Made by a program: the position numbers and the translations under genes. Positions 33,348 through 42,628 of a stretch of DNA of 64,000 bases are shown one piece after another (position 1 is the stretch's first letter; every line of letters starts with the position of its first letter). Source of the DNA: Ignavibacteria bacterium (lineage in GTDB: Bacteria > Bacteroidota > Ignavibacteria > Ch128b). The notes beneath the pieces are model-generated. The model saw only the letters and a list, made by a program, of their open reading frames with translations, did no database searches and was not told the DNA's origin. Where the stretch lies: the NCBI GenBank assembly GCA_016873845.1, contig VGVX01000003.1, positions 49,637 through 113,636 on the forward strand, given 5' to 3'.

Positions 33348-36101
33348 ATGTCCAAAGAAGGCAAAAAAACTAAATATGCAATTTATAAGATAGCTTCCGA
33401 GCTTAATATCTCGAAAGAACATCTTCTCGAATATCTTAACAGTAAGGGTATCGAAGTAAAAAGCCACGTTTCAAAAGTGGATGAAGGTGTTTATGAAGAC
33501 ATTATAAGTCATTTTAAAAAAGATAAAGATCTTGCCGATAAGCATCAGAGAAAATGGGATGCTTTTAAAAAGAAACATGAAGAAGTTGATGATAAAGGAA
33601 AGAAGGAGAAGAAAAAAGAGGAAGAGTCGAAGGAAGAAATAGTTGAACTGACATATACGGTTACCGAGAAAGCTGATCTAGCAGAATCTGAAATTCAAGA
33701 GGGTATAGAAATAACAGCGCCATCGGAAATTCCTCCAACTGAGGAAAAAGTCACCGAAGAAGATTCTTTGCCTGGGGAGATTGCTGAAGTGATTGCTGGA
33801 GAAATCTTTGCGCCAGTTAGTGAAGAGAAAATTGAAGTGACAGCCGAAGAGACGGCAATTGAAAAATTAGTTGAGACCGAGGTTAAGGAAGTTGTGAAAG
33901 AGGAAAAAGAAGCTGTTGAAACGAAAGCTAAACCTGAGATCGCCACGACCTCTATATCAGCACTAAAACGAAATAAAAAAAGTCTGAAAATTGTCGGAAA
34001 GATCTCACTTGACGGAAAAGACAAAAAAGAAGAAACCAGCGGAAAAGAAACTCCTGCAGAAAAAGAAGAGAAAAAAGTCAAACGTCATAAGAAAAAACGA
34101 CTGCGTGAAGATCTGAAAAAGACGAAAATTGAGGAAGAGCCTGTTAAAGCGAAACGAGTAAAGAAAATCAAAGGCCGAGAAATAGATGAAAAAGCTGTCG
34201 ATGATGCCATTCGAAGAACCAAAGAATCAATGGATGTATCTGCTTCTTCAGCAAGGGCTTCATTGAAGAAAAAAAAGAAAAAAGAAAAGTTAGAAGAGAT
34301 AAAACAACAGCATGAAAAAGAATTATCGGAGAAGAGTATACTTCGTGTCTCGGAATTTGTTAGCGTCTCTGAACTAGCAAATTTGATGAATGTATCAGTC
34401 GCAGAAGTTATTACGAAATGTATGTCATTCGGTTTAATGGTTTCAATCAATCAAAGGCTGAATAAAGACACAATAATTCTTGTTGCTGATGATTTTGGTT
34501 TTGAAGTAGATTTTCAAGAGGAATATGTTACGGCTAAAATTGAGGATCAGGAAGATTCTGCAGAATCTTTAGAAACTAGACCCCCTGTTGTCACAATTAT
34601 GGGTCACGTAGATCATGGTAAGACCTCGCTGCTTGATTATATAAGAAATTCACAAGTAGTTGCCGGTGAAGCAGGCGGAATCACTCAGCACATTGGTGCG
34701 TATAAAGTCGCTCTCGAAAGCGGAAAAGAAATAGCATTTTTAGATACTCCTGGTCACGAAGCATTTACCGCAATGCGTGCCCGCGGTGCAATGATCACTG
34801 ACATAGTAATTCTTGTAGTTGCAGCTGATGACAGCGTTATGCCGCAGACAATCGAAGCAATAAATCACGCTCAAGCCGCAGGTGTGCCAATCATTATTGC
34901 AATCAACAAAATTGATAAACAATCCGCCAACACAGAACGTATTCGTCAACAACTGGCTGATAAAAATGTTCTCGTTGAGGAGTGGGGTGGAAAATATCAA
35001 TCTGTTGAAATTTCTGCTAAGCAGGGAAAAAATATAGAGCTTCTTCTTGAAAAAGTCTTACTCGAGGCAGAAGTTCTTGATATGAAAGCAAATCCAAATC
35101 GGTATGCTCGCGGTCACATAATTGAGGTAGAATTAGATAGAGGTAAAGGCGTTGTGGCAACCGTATTAGTTCAAAAAGGAACTTTGAACATTGGCGATCC
35201 ATTTGTTGCAGGAGCTTCGTCAGGAAGAGTTCGAGCGATGTTCGACGAAAGAGGGCATAAAATGGAATCAGCTCCGCCATCAACCCCGGTGCAAATTCTT
35301 GGTTTCGATGAAATGCCTCAAGCAGGTGATGAATTTGTCGCTGTTGAAACAGACCGAATCGCGCGCAGCATAAGCACCGAAAGAATGCTAATAAAACGCG
35401 AACAAGAACATAGACTTGTTAAACATTTAACTCTGGATGAAATCTCTAAACAAATAAAAATTGGCGGTGTCAAAGATTTACGAATAATTGTAAAAGGTGA
35501 TGTCGATGGTTCCGTTGAAGCACTCGCTGATTCTCTACTGAAAATTTCAACCGAAGAAGTTAAAGTAAGCGTAATTCATAAAGGCGTCGGTGCAATTGTA
35601 GAATCCGATGTATTGCTTGCTGCGGCTTCTCAAGCTGTTATTGTTGGATTTCATGTCAGACCTAACTTAAATGCTCGTAAGCTTGCCGAAACCGAAAAAA
35701 TTGAAATTAGACTCTACAATATTATTTACAATGCGATAAATGAAATTAAAAGCGCCGTTGAAGGAATGCTCTCACCCGAGGTTTCTGAAGAAATTACTTC
35801 GACTGTTGAAGTCCGAGATGTCTTCAAAATTTCACGAGTTGGAACTATTGCAGGATGTTATGTTCAAGACGGGAAAATTCAGAGGAACAATAAAATTCGT
35901 TTGGTTCGTGAGGGAATCGTAATTTACGATGGAAACATCGATACGCTCAAACGATTCAAAGATGATATTAGAGAAGTTGAAAATGGTAAAGAGTGTGGAA
36001 TTAAAATTGAGAATTTTAACGATGTTAAAGTTGGTGATATAATTGAATCATACAAATTTGTTGAAAAGAAGAGAAAATTAGAAAATGTCAGTAAGAACTG
36101 A
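33348..36101 (+). CDS. infB: Translation initiation factor IF-2
   Basis: This 917-residue GTPase brings initiator tRNA to the ribosome. It has a long charged N-terminal region (60-330, Lys/Glu repeats), an IF2_N module (about 340-390, [19 protein letters not shown]), and the G domain with GHVDHGKT (419-426), DTPGHE and NKID. Then come domains II, III ([13 protein letters not shown]) and IV ([19 protein letters not shown]). The large acidic/basic spacer explains its length. The last 17 bases overlap rbfA in another frame. Confidence 0.96.
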   Translation: MSKEGKKTKYAIYKIASELNISKEHLLEYLNSKGIEVKSHVSKVDEGVYEDIISHFKKDKDLADKHQRKWDAFKKKHEEVDDKGKKEKKKEEESKEEIVELTYTVTEKADLAESEIQEGIEITAPSEIPPTEEKVTEEDSLPGEIAEVIAGEIFAPVSEEKIEVTAEETAIEKLVETEVKEVVKEEKEAVETKAKPEIATTSISALKRNKKSLKIVGKISLDGKDKKEETSGKETPAEKEEKKVKRHKKKRLREDLKKTKIEEEPVKAKRVKKIKGREIDEKAVDDAIRRTKESMDVSASSARASLKKKKKKEKLEEIKQQHEKELSEKSILRVSEFVSVSELANLMNVSVAEVITKCMSFGLMVSINQRLNKDTIILVADDFGFEVDFQEEYVTAKIEDQEDSAESLETRPPVVTIMGHVDHGKTSLLDYIRNSQVVAGEAGGITQHIGAYKVALESGKEIAFLDTPGHEAFTAMRARGAMITDIVILVVAADDSVMPQTIEAINHAQAAGVPIIIAINKIDKQSANTERIRQQLADKNVLVEEWGGKYQSVEISAKQGKNIELLLEKVLLEAEVLDMKANPNRYARGHIIEVELDRGKGVVATVLVQKGTLNIGDPFVAGASSGRVRAMFDERGHKMESAPPSTPVQILGFDEMPQAGDEFVAVETDRIARSISTERMLIKREQEHRLVKHLTLDEISKQIKIGGVKDLRIIVKGDVDGSVEALADSLLKISTEEVKVSVIHKGVGAIVESDVLLAAASQAVIVGFHVRPNLNARKLAETEKIEIRLYNIIYNAINEIKSAVEGMLSPEVSEEITSTVEVRDVFKISRVGTIAGCYVQDGKIQRNNKIRLVREGIVIYDGNIDTLKRFKDDIREVENGKECGIKIENFNDVKVGDIIESYKFVEKKRKLENVSKN

Positions 36102-36441
36102 TAAAGTCAGCGAGCTAATTAAAAAAGAGATCAGTATGATCCTTCTGAAGGAGGTTAGCGATCCTGGTTTAGGATTTGTTACAATTACTTCAGTCAAAAT
36201 GTCCCCCGATCTTAGAAATGCAAAAATTTACATAAGTGTATTTAATAAAGAACTTCGAGAAAATGCTCTCAATCATTTAAATAGTGCAAAAGGACATGTG
36301 AGAACAAAACTTGCTTCGCGATTGCACCTCAAGCATACCCCCGAGTTACATTTTTTTATCGATGATACGCTCGACTATGTGGAAAACATTGAAAACCTGA
36401 TTAAGGAAATTCATAAGAATGATAACCAATCAGACGAGTGA
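36085..36441 (+). CDS. rbfA: Ribosome-binding factor A
   Basis: This 118-residue KH-fold protein helps mature the 5' end of 16S rRNA. Family text: [39 protein letters not shown], and [19 protein letters not shown] near the end. It starts within the 3' end of infB and its own end overlaps truB by 23 bases, so the three are translationally linked. Length and order are standard. Confidence 0.94.
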   Translation: MSVRTDKVSELIKKEISMILLKEVSDPGLGFVTITSVKMSPDLRNAKIYISVFNKELRENALNHLNSAKGHVRTKLASRLHLKHTPELHFFIDDTLDYVENIENLIKEIHKNDNQSDE

Positions 36442-37129
36442 TTTCAATAATATAGATTTTAACAAAGGAGAAGTTATTCTGGTTGATAAACCATTGGATT
36501 GGACTTCATTTAATGTGGTTGATAAAATTAGAAAAACCATAAAAGTAAAAAAGGTCGGTCATACCGGTACTCTCGATCCTAAGGCAACCGGACTTTTGAT
36601 TATTTGCACTGGCGCAAAAACAAAAACTATCTCATCTTATCTTGATCTAACAAAGGAATATGCCGGAAAAATTTTTCTTGGGAAAACTACTCCGACAATG
36701 GATACTGAGTCTATCAATGAAGCTACTGAGCAGCAGGATACTTCTAGTATAGATAGGAAAATGATTGAAAAAGTTTCAGAGAGATTTATGGGTGTGATTG
36801 AACAAGTGCCACCAAGTTATTCAGCAATATGGGTTGATGGCAGGCGGGCATATAAACTCGCACGGAAAGGGAGAGAAATTAAGCTCGAACCAAGAAAAGT
36901 CATTATCGACAAATTTAAAATTACAGATTATGATGAGCCGCTTATCTCATTTGAAATAAGCTGTTCAAAGGGGACTTATGTTAGAAAAATTGCTTCGGAT
37001 CTCGGTACTGAACTCGGATGCGGTGCGTTTTTATATGAATTAAGACGTACGAAAATCGGACAGTATGATCTTAACGATGCAATAAATATTGATAAGTTCC
37101 AGGACTTGTTCGCAAATAGAGTGAATTGA
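36419..37129 (+). CDS. truB: tRNA pseudouridine-55 synthase
   Basis: This 236-residue pseudouridine synthase modifies U55 in the T loop of tRNA. Motifs: GEVILVDKPLDWTSFNVV near the start, the catalytic-Asp segment GHTGTLDPKATGLL, then PPSYSAIWVDGRRAYKLAR and CSKGTYVRKIASDLG. It lacks the long C-terminal PUA extension of E. coli TruB, as in the shorter bacterial forms. It overlaps rbfA by 23 bases, and its TGA overlaps the ribF ATG. Confidence 0.95.
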   Translation: MITNQTSDFNNIDFNKGEVILVDKPLDWTSFNVVDKIRKTIKVKKVGHTGTLDPKATGLLIICTGAKTKTISSYLDLTKEYAGKIFLGKTTPTMDTESINEATEQQDTSSIDRKMIEKVSERFMGVIEQVPPSYSAIWVDGRRAYKLARKGREIKLEPRKVIIDKFKITDYDEPLISFEISCSKGTYVRKIASDLGTELGCGAFLYELRRTKIGQYDLNDAINIDKFQDLFANRVN

Positions 37130-38076
37130 TGAATATATTTTATGACATATCTGAAGTAAAAAAAGATGCAAAAACGGTTGTTACCGTTGGTACTTTTGAC
37201 GGTTTTCATCTAGGTCATCAAAAAATTATTAATGAATTAATATTCAGATCAGTAGACGCAGCAAGCAGAAATTTCATCGTAACTTTTGAACCACATCCCA
37301 GACTTGTAATTGGAATCGTTCATGATGTTCAGATACTGACCACACTTGACGAAAAGTTTAAATATCTTCAGGCACACTCAGTTCAAAACGTTTTAGTGCT
37401 CAAGTTTACTAAAGAGTTCTCACAGTTAAATTTCAGAGATTTCATTGTGAAATATCTTGTTGATGGAATTGGCATGTCGGAAATCGTAATAGGATACGAT
37501 CATCAATTCGGAAAAAACCGAGAAGGGAATGCAAAAGCTCTTAATGAAATTGGAAAAGAGTACAATTTCAAAGTAACGCAAGTGTCACCATTTTCCATTG
37601 AGGAGACATCGGTAAGCAGTACAAAGATTAGACGCGCACTTCAGGATGGGAATATCCAACTTGCAAATTCGTTTCTAGGAAAGCAGTATGAATTTAGCGG
37701 GAAAGTAGTACGAGGAATAAAACGAGGAACCGAAATCGGATTCCCAACTGCAAATATAGGTTTAATGAACAGATCAAAAATTACTCCGAAGAGAGGTGTT
37801 TATTTTGTTGAAGTTGTTACTTGCGGTAAAAAATATTTTGGAATGATGAATATTGGATATCGGCCGACTTTTAACAGTGCGAGCGAGATGACCTTGGAGG
37901 TTCACATTTTCTATTTTAATGAAGATATTTATGATGAAGAAATCAACATAAAATTTATTGATAGAATTAGAGAAGAAAAAAAATTCTCTTCTGTACGGGA
38001 GTTAGTTGAACAATTATCTGCTGACAGGCAGCTTTGTTTTGAAAGAGTTAATAATTATAAAGTTGAAAGTTTTTAA
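37129..38076 (+). CDS. ribF: Bifunctional riboflavin kinase/FAD synthetase
   Basis: This 315-residue enzyme makes FMN and FAD from riboflavin. The adenylyltransferase domain (1-180) has VTVGTFDGFHLGHQKII and SSTKIRRAL. The kinase domain (185-310) has RGIKRGTEIGFPTANIG and GMMNIGYRPTF, including the conserved PTAN. I chose ATG 37129, which overlaps the truB stop as TGATG, over a TTG three bases earlier. It is a common partner of truB. A hairpin separates it from rpsO. Confidence 0.95.
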   Translation: MNIFYDISEVKKDAKTVVTVGTFDGFHLGHQKIINELIFRSVDAASRNFIVTFEPHPRLVIGIVHDVQILTTLDEKFKYLQAHSVQNVLVLKFTKEFSQLNFRDFIVKYLVDGIGMSEIVIGYDHQFGKNREGNAKALNEIGKEYNFKVTQVSPFSIEETSVSSTKIRRALQDGNIQLANSFLGKQYEFSGKVVRGIKRGTEIGFPTANIGLMNRSKITPKRGVYFVEVVTCGKKYFGMMNIGYRPTFNSASEMTLEVHIFYFNEDIYDEEINIKFIDRIREEKKFSSVRELVEQLSADRQLCFERVNNYKVESF

Positions 38077-38084
38077 TAATTAAT

Positions 38085-38108
38085 TAACACCGGTTGATTC
38101 TGGTGTTA
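38085..38108 (+). promoter_or_regulatory. hairpin in the rpsO leader
   Basis: TAACACC (38085-38091) pairs with GGTGTTA (38102-38108) across a 10-base loop, ending 28 bases before the rpsO ATG. There is no U tract, so it is more likely a leader element than a terminator. S15 represses its own mRNA through leader structures in several bacteria, which makes this a candidate site. Confidence 0.4.
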
Positions 38109-38136
38109 CATTTACAAATCAAATAATGGAGTTAAA

Positions 38137-38403
38137 ATGTTAACAAAAGAGTTAAAAAAGGAATTGATCCAGAAATACGGAGGCGGTGAAAAAAATTCTG
38201 GTAAAGCAGAAGTGCAAATTGCAATTCTCACAACCAGAATTAATGAATTGACCTCACATTTTGAGAAGCATAAAAAAGACAACCACTCTCGTGTCGGTTT
38301 GTTGAAAATGGTAGGAAAAAGAAGACGTCTCTTAGACTACCTTACAAATAAAGATATCACTCGATATCGAAAAATTATAGAAGAATTAAATATCAGAAAA
38401 TAA
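38137..38403 (+). CDS. rpsO: 30S ribosomal protein S15
   Basis: This 88-residue protein binds the 16S rRNA central domain early in assembly. Typical text: [40 protein letters not shown] and [13 protein letters not shown]. Normal length is 88-89 residues. It lies 20 bases before pnp, the near-universal rpsO-pnp arrangement. AATGGAG precedes the ATG. Confidence 0.97.
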   Translation: MLTKELKKELIQKYGGGEKNSGKAEVQIAILTTRINELTSHFEKHKKDNHSRVGLLKMVGKRRRLLDYLTNKDITRYRKIIEELNIRK

Positions 38404-38422
38404 ATTTTTTAGGATTACGGAA

Positions 38423-40552
38423 ATGATTTTGATTAAAGAATATGAATTGAACGGAAAAGTCCTTTCGTTAGAGGTTGGCAAATTCGCCAAGCAGGCAAAT
38501 GGTGCAGTTATGGTGAGTTATGGCGATACAAAAGTTTTAGCAGTTGCAGTTGCGGCTGATGAGCCCGTTTCAGGGCAGGATTTTTTCCCACTCTCCGTCG
38601 AATATCGTGAAAAATATTCTGCAGTTGGTAAAATACCTGGCGGATTTTTTAAACGCGAAGGAAAACCAACTGAAAAAGAAGTTCTTTCTGCTCGTTTAAT
38701 TGATAGGCCTATAAGACCACTCTTTCCTAAAGGATATATGAATGAAACCCAGGTAATCGTTCAAGTGTATTCTTCAGATCAAGAGCATGATCCAGATGTT
38801 TTCGGAGCCGTCGGAGCTTCTGCGGCGCTCGCAATTTCGAATATTCCTTTCGAAGGTCCAATTGGTGAAGTCCGTGTTTGTTTGGTTGGGGATGAATTCA
38901 TAGTCAATCCATCATACAAAGAAGTTGAGAGCAGTCTGCTTGAAATCGTTGTTGCCGGAACCGAGGATTCCATTTTAATGGTTGAAGGCGATGCAAGAGA
39001 AGTTTCCGAAGAAACAATGCTTGAAGCTATAAAAGTTGGACACAGAGAGATAAAGAAAATTGTTGCACTCCAAAATGAATTAGTGAACGAGATTGGTGTT
39101 GAAAAGATTTCACTTGTCTTTGATGAATCAGAAAATGAAATCGTTAAAGCAGTTGATGAGCTTTGCCGCGAAAGGATCAAATCATTAATTCACACTGCTG
39201 CCCCTAAAGAAGAGCGCCGGAAAAATATTAAACTAGTCTATACACAAACTCAAGAAACATTGAAGGAAAAATTTCCAGAAAAAGAATCTCTTATTGCAGA
39301 AGCCATTCATGAGATTGAAAGTGAATTAATGCGAGCAATGATTCTTGAAGAAGAAGTAAGATTGGATGGACGTTCAACAAAAGATATTCGTCCGATCACT
39401 TGTGAAGCAGGTCTTCTCCCGCGCACCCATGGTTCAGCATTGTTTACACGGGGCGAAACACAAAGTTTAACCACTCTTACACTCGGAACTAAATTTGATG
39501 AACAAACCATCGAAGGTTTAGTCCCTGAATTCAGTAAAAAATTCATGCTTCATTATAACTTCCCGCCATTTAGTGTGGGTGAAGTTGGGCGTTATACGGG
39601 AGTTGGAAGAAGGGAAATTGGTCATGGTAATCTTGCAGAACGGTCGCTAAAAAATTTATTACCAAAGGATAATCAATTCCCATATACGATCAGATTAGTT
39701 TCTGATATTTTAGAATCGAACGGTTCTTCCTCAATGGCAACGGTTTGTGCAGGTTCATTATCACTGATGGACGGTGGTGTTCCATTGAAAAAACCTGTTG
39801 CAGGAATTGCGATGGGACTAATTAAAGAGGAAAATAAGTACAAAATTCTCAGTGATATTTTAGGTGATGAAGACCATCTTGGAGATATGGATTTTAAAGT
39901 CGCTGGCACCGAAGATGGAATTTCCGGATTTCAAATGGATATTAAGATCAAAGGTATATCCTATGAGATAATGCAGGAAGCTTTAGAGCAAGCAAAAGCT
40001 GGGAGATTGCACATTTTAAAGAAAATGAACGAAACTCTTTCTGCAACCAGATCTCAGATTTCAAAATATGCTCCACATCTGATTCAGATTAAAATTCCCA
40101 TAGATATGATTGGATCAGTTATTGGACCAGGTGGAAAGAACATTCAGGCAATTCAACGTGATACACAGACTGAAATATCGATAGAAGAAGATGGAACTGT
40201 AGCAATTGCCGCTGTTTCTCAAGAAGGTGGAGAAGAAGCCAAAACAAGAATTAGATTAATTACAGAACCGCCCGAAGTTGGCAAAATTTACAAAGCCACA
40301 GTAAAGAGAATTTTAGATTTCGGTGCAGTTGTTGAGATTTCTCCGAATAATGACGGATTATTGCATATCTCTCAAATTGAAAACAGAAAAATCGGTAAAG
40401 TTGAAGATGTGCTGAAAGTTGGAGAAAAAGTAGAAGTTAAGCTAATGAAAATTGAAGACAATGGAAGATTGAGCTTTAGCAGAAAAGTACTTCTCCAATC
40501 ACCGAAGCAAGAAAAAAAATCTGATGAAGTTTCACAAAAAGACGACAATTAA
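38423..40552 (+). CDS. pnp: Polyribonucleotide nucleotidyltransferase
   Basis: This 709-residue phosphorolytic 3'-5' exoribonuclease contains two RNase PH-like domains (about 10-145 and 310-535), a KH domain (IDMIGSVIGPGGKNIQAIQR, about 555-610) and an S1 domain (about 620-690, YKATVKRILDFGAVVEISP). The signatures GGFFKREGKPTEKEVLSARLIDRP (near residues 73-96) and FPPFSVGEVG mark PNPase. It takes part in mRNA decay together with the RNase E/G encoded next. Length is standard. Confidence 0.97.
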   Translation: MILIKEYELNGKVLSLEVGKFAKQANGAVMVSYGDTKVLAVAVAADEPVSGQDFFPLSVEYREKYSAVGKIPGGFFKREGKPTEKEVLSARLIDRPIRPLFPKGYMNETQVIVQVYSSDQEHDPDVFGAVGASAALAISNIPFEGPIGEVRVCLVGDEFIVNPSYKEVESSLLEIVVAGTEDSILMVEGDAREVSEETMLEAIKVGHREIKKIVALQNELVNEIGVEKISLVFDESENEIVKAVDELCRERIKSLIHTAAPKEERRKNIKLVYTQTQETLKEKFPEKESLIAEAIHEIESELMRAMILEEEVRLDGRSTKDIRPITCEAGLLPRTHGSALFTRGETQSLTTLTLGTKFDEQTIEGLVPEFSKKFMLHYNFPPFSVGEVGRYTGVGRREIGHGNLAERSLKNLLPKDNQFPYTIRLVSDILESNGSSSMATVCAGSLSLMDGGVPLKKPVAGIAMGLIKEENKYKILSDILGDEDHLGDMDFKVAGTEDGISGFQMDIKIKGISYEIMQEALEQAKAGRLHILKKMNETLSATRSQISKYAPHLIQIKIPIDMIGSVIGPGGKNIQAIQRDTQTEISIEEDGTVAIAAVSQEGGEEAKTRIRLITEPPEVGKIYKATVKRILDFGAVVEISPNNDGLLHISQIENRKIGKVEDVLKVGEKVEVKLMKIEDNGRLSFSRKVLLQSPKQEKKSDEVSQKDDN

Positions 40553-40577
40553 TTGTCGATCGGAAAAATAACATGTT

Positions 40578-40628
40578 AAAGAATTATGCAGGTGAATGAA
40601 TTCAGGTTTTTAATTCATACAATTCTTT
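40578..40628 (+). terminator. hairpin after pnp, possible terminator
   Basis: AAAGAATT (40578-40585) pairs with AATTCTTT (40621-40628) with further pairing inside (ATG/CAT). It lies 26 bases after the pnp stop. There is no clean U tract, so termination is uncertain; it could instead protect the pnp 3' end. Confidence 0.4.
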
Positions 40629-40670
40629 TAAGGTTTTTGTTTACTCGAATAGAAGTAATAAAGTTTTACT

Positions 40671-40696
40671 CATGGGTCAACCGAATTAAACCCATG
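40671..40696 (+). promoter_or_regulatory. hairpin in the rng leader
   Basis: CATGGGT (40671-40677) pairs with ACCCATG (40690-40696) over a 12-base loop, 34 bases before the ATG. RNase E of E. coli autoregulates through its 5' untranslated region, so a similar role is conceivable here. Confidence 0.35.
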
Positions 40697-40730
40697 CAGC
40701 TTATAAACAGAGAGGATTTTTTAGTTCATT

Positions 40731-42314
40731 ATGAACAAAGAAATTATAATAAATGTAAGTACAAATCTTACACGCATTGCAATTACAGAAGATGGACTTT
40801 TAACCGAATACTTTGGCGAACACGAAGAGTCAAAAAAGTCTGTTGGTGATATTTACCTAGGCAGAATTGCCAAGGTCATTCCTGGAATAAAAGCAGCATT
40901 TATTGATGTGGGACAGAAACAAGATGCTTTTCTTCACTTCTCTGATATTGGAGATCAATTTGATGAATACAATTCATTGATCGATGACGAAGATTCTGAT
41001 GTAGAAACTTCCGAAGAAGATGAGGAAGATGAAAATGGAGAGTCGGCAGGTACTTCTCAAAATGGGTCGGCTCAATCAGAAGAGTTTCAATTTCCAAAAT
41101 TAGAAAGAGGAAAAGACATACTTGTACAGGTAACGAAAGAACCTATTGGAAACAAAGGATTTCGAGTTACGACACGTGTTTCATTGCCAGGGAGATTTTT
41201 AGTTCTTCTTCCATTTGATAGAAAGGTTGGAGTCTCAAGAAAGATTTATGATCCGAGAAAAAGGCGTTGGTTAAGAAAAATAGTGAAATCTGTAATGCCC
41301 AAAGGATTCGGTGCAATTATCCGTACAGTTGCAGCCACTGCGGATGAAAAAGTAATAGTTCATGACTTGAAGAGTTTGCTTGAAACTTGGCAGGAAGTAG
41401 AACAGACAATAAAAACTGAAGACTCTCCATCTTTAGTTTATAAGGATTTAAGCACTACGTCGAGTGTGATTCGTGATGTATTTAATCGTGATGTTTCGAA
41501 GATCGTTGTCGATTCCAAGAAAATGTTCAAGCAGTTGAAGAATTATTTAAACGTCGTTCAGCCTGAAGTCGCATCAAGAATAGAATTATTTAAAGGCTCG
41601 CAGCCAATTTTTGATGTATTTAGAATCGAGAGTCAGCTAAAAATTGCTATGTCTCGGAAAGTTTCACTTCCAAGTGGTGGACATATTGTTATAGACACCA
41701 CCGAAGCTATGACAGTAGTTGATGTAAACAGCGGAAAATATGCTGCTTCTATGAATCAAGAGATGAATTCATTAAAAACTGACCTTGAGGCATCTCGCGA
41801 AATTTGCAGACAGATACGACTCAGAGATATTGGCGGCATAATTGTAATTGATTTTATCGATCTCGAAGATGAAAAGAACAAGAAAAAAGTTTACGATGAA
41901 CTTCGAAAAGAATTCCGAAAAGATAAGGCAAAAGCAACGATACTCCCCATGACGGAGTTTGGGCTAGTTCAAATTACTAGGCAGAGAATGAAAAGGAGTA
42001 TGTTTCAAGCCACCCGAGAAAAATGCTTTGCTTGTGATGGAACCGGGTATTACATATCAAAGACAAATTTGGTCGAGTCAATCGATCGGTGGCTGAAAAG
42101 ATTTCGTGCTGGAAAAATTTACTCAACAGTGACTTTGAAAGTTAGTGCCTTTCTTTATCGTGAACTTACTAAAGGAATTATCCCTAAACGGTGGAAGTAC
42201 TTCTTCAAGTTTGGAGTGATGGTAGAAATTCTAGAAGATGTAAATCTAAAAGCGGATGAATTCAGATTCATTTCAACAAAAACAGAAAAAGACATAACTT
42301 TAGAGTTTTTATAA
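40731..42314 (+). CDS. rng: Ribonuclease E/G family protein
   Basis: This 527-residue single-strand endoribonuclease of mRNA decay and rRNA processing has an S1 domain interrupted by an acidic, Ser-rich insertion (about 74-122). The 5'-sensor/RNase-H-like part follows, with the DNase-I-like catalytic region: VDVNSGKY and the paired Asp residues in GGIIVIDFIDLEDEKN. The zinc-link region is CFACDGTGYY (Cys432, Cys435). The long C-terminal degradosome scaffold of RNase E is absent, so RNase G is the better name. GAGAGGA lies well upstream of the ATG. The adjacent pnp is functionally related. Confidence 0.93.
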   Translation: MNKEIIINVSTNLTRIAITEDGLLTEYFGEHEESKKSVGDIYLGRIAKVIPGIKAAFIDVGQKQDAFLHFSDIGDQFDEYNSLIDDEDSDVETSEEDEEDENGESAGTSQNGSAQSEEFQFPKLERGKDILVQVTKEPIGNKGFRVTTRVSLPGRFLVLLPFDRKVGVSRKIYDPRKRRWLRKIVKSVMPKGFGAIIRTVAATADEKVIVHDLKSLLETWQEVEQTIKTEDSPSLVYKDLSTTSSVIRDVFNRDVSKIVVDSKKMFKQLKNYLNVVQPEVASRIELFKGSQPIFDVFRIESQLKIAMSRKVSLPSGGHIVIDTTEAMTVVDVNSGKYAASMNQEMNSLKTDLEASREICRQIRLRDIGGIIVIDFIDLEDEKNKKKVYDELRKEFRKDKAKATILPMTEFGLVQITRQRMKRSMFQATREKCFACDGTGYYISKTNLVESIDRWLKRFRAGKIYSTVTLKVSAFLYRELTKGIIPKRWKYFFKFGVMVEILEDVNLKADEFRFISTKTEKDITLEFL

Positions 42315-42483
42315 TTTTCAAGTTTTCGTAGAAAGTCTAAAAGTGTCTAGTTTGGATACTATACTAGGCGCACAACTACTTAAGTTCTCGGCTTAAAACC
42401 GTCCAGCTCAATATTTCAAAAAAGTTAAAAAAATTTAATTTCCTACTTGCGTGTATTTAAGAAATTACTTAATATAATCCTGG

Positions 42484-42513
42484 TAACCTACTAAAATACA
42501 ATAGGTTATTTTT
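42484..42513 (+). terminator. intrinsic terminator after rng
   Basis: TAACCTA (42484-42490) pairs with TAGGTTA (42502-42508), loop of 11, followed by five T. It lies 170 bases after rng; the sequence between (42315-42483) shows no gene. Confidence 0.6.
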
Positions 42514-42543
42514 GATATTTTTCTCTAACTCCTCAAATGCATG

Positions 42544-42608
42544 AGAGCTAAGGCGTGGTCAAGACGCTGAAGGAGAAAACACGTAAGTGATTTTCTCCTT
42601 CTTGCTCT
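42544..42608 (+). promoter_or_regulatory. structured leader RNA of gcvT, three-way junction
   Basis: Three helices close a compact junction. P1: AGAGC (42544-42548) with GCTCT (42604-42608). P2: GGCGT (42552-42556) with ACGCT (42564-42568). P3: GAAGGAGAAAA (42569-42579) with TTTTCTCCTTC (42591-42601), capped by CAC/GTG and a GTAA (GNRA-type) tetraloop. It ends 20 bases before the gcvT start. The stretch CGCTGAAGGAGAAAAC differs at two positions from the conserved core of glycine riboswitches, but their CTCTCAGGCAAA half is missing. It may be a divergent or different RNA switch. Confidence 0.5.
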
Positions 42609-42628
42609 AATAATGTAAGGAAACAAAT

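Noticed and set aside
33695-34450. Two long minus-strand frames inside infB
   Set aside because: They are mirror images of the Lys/Glu-rich spacer of IF-2, giving Ser/Phe-rich nonsense typical of shadows.
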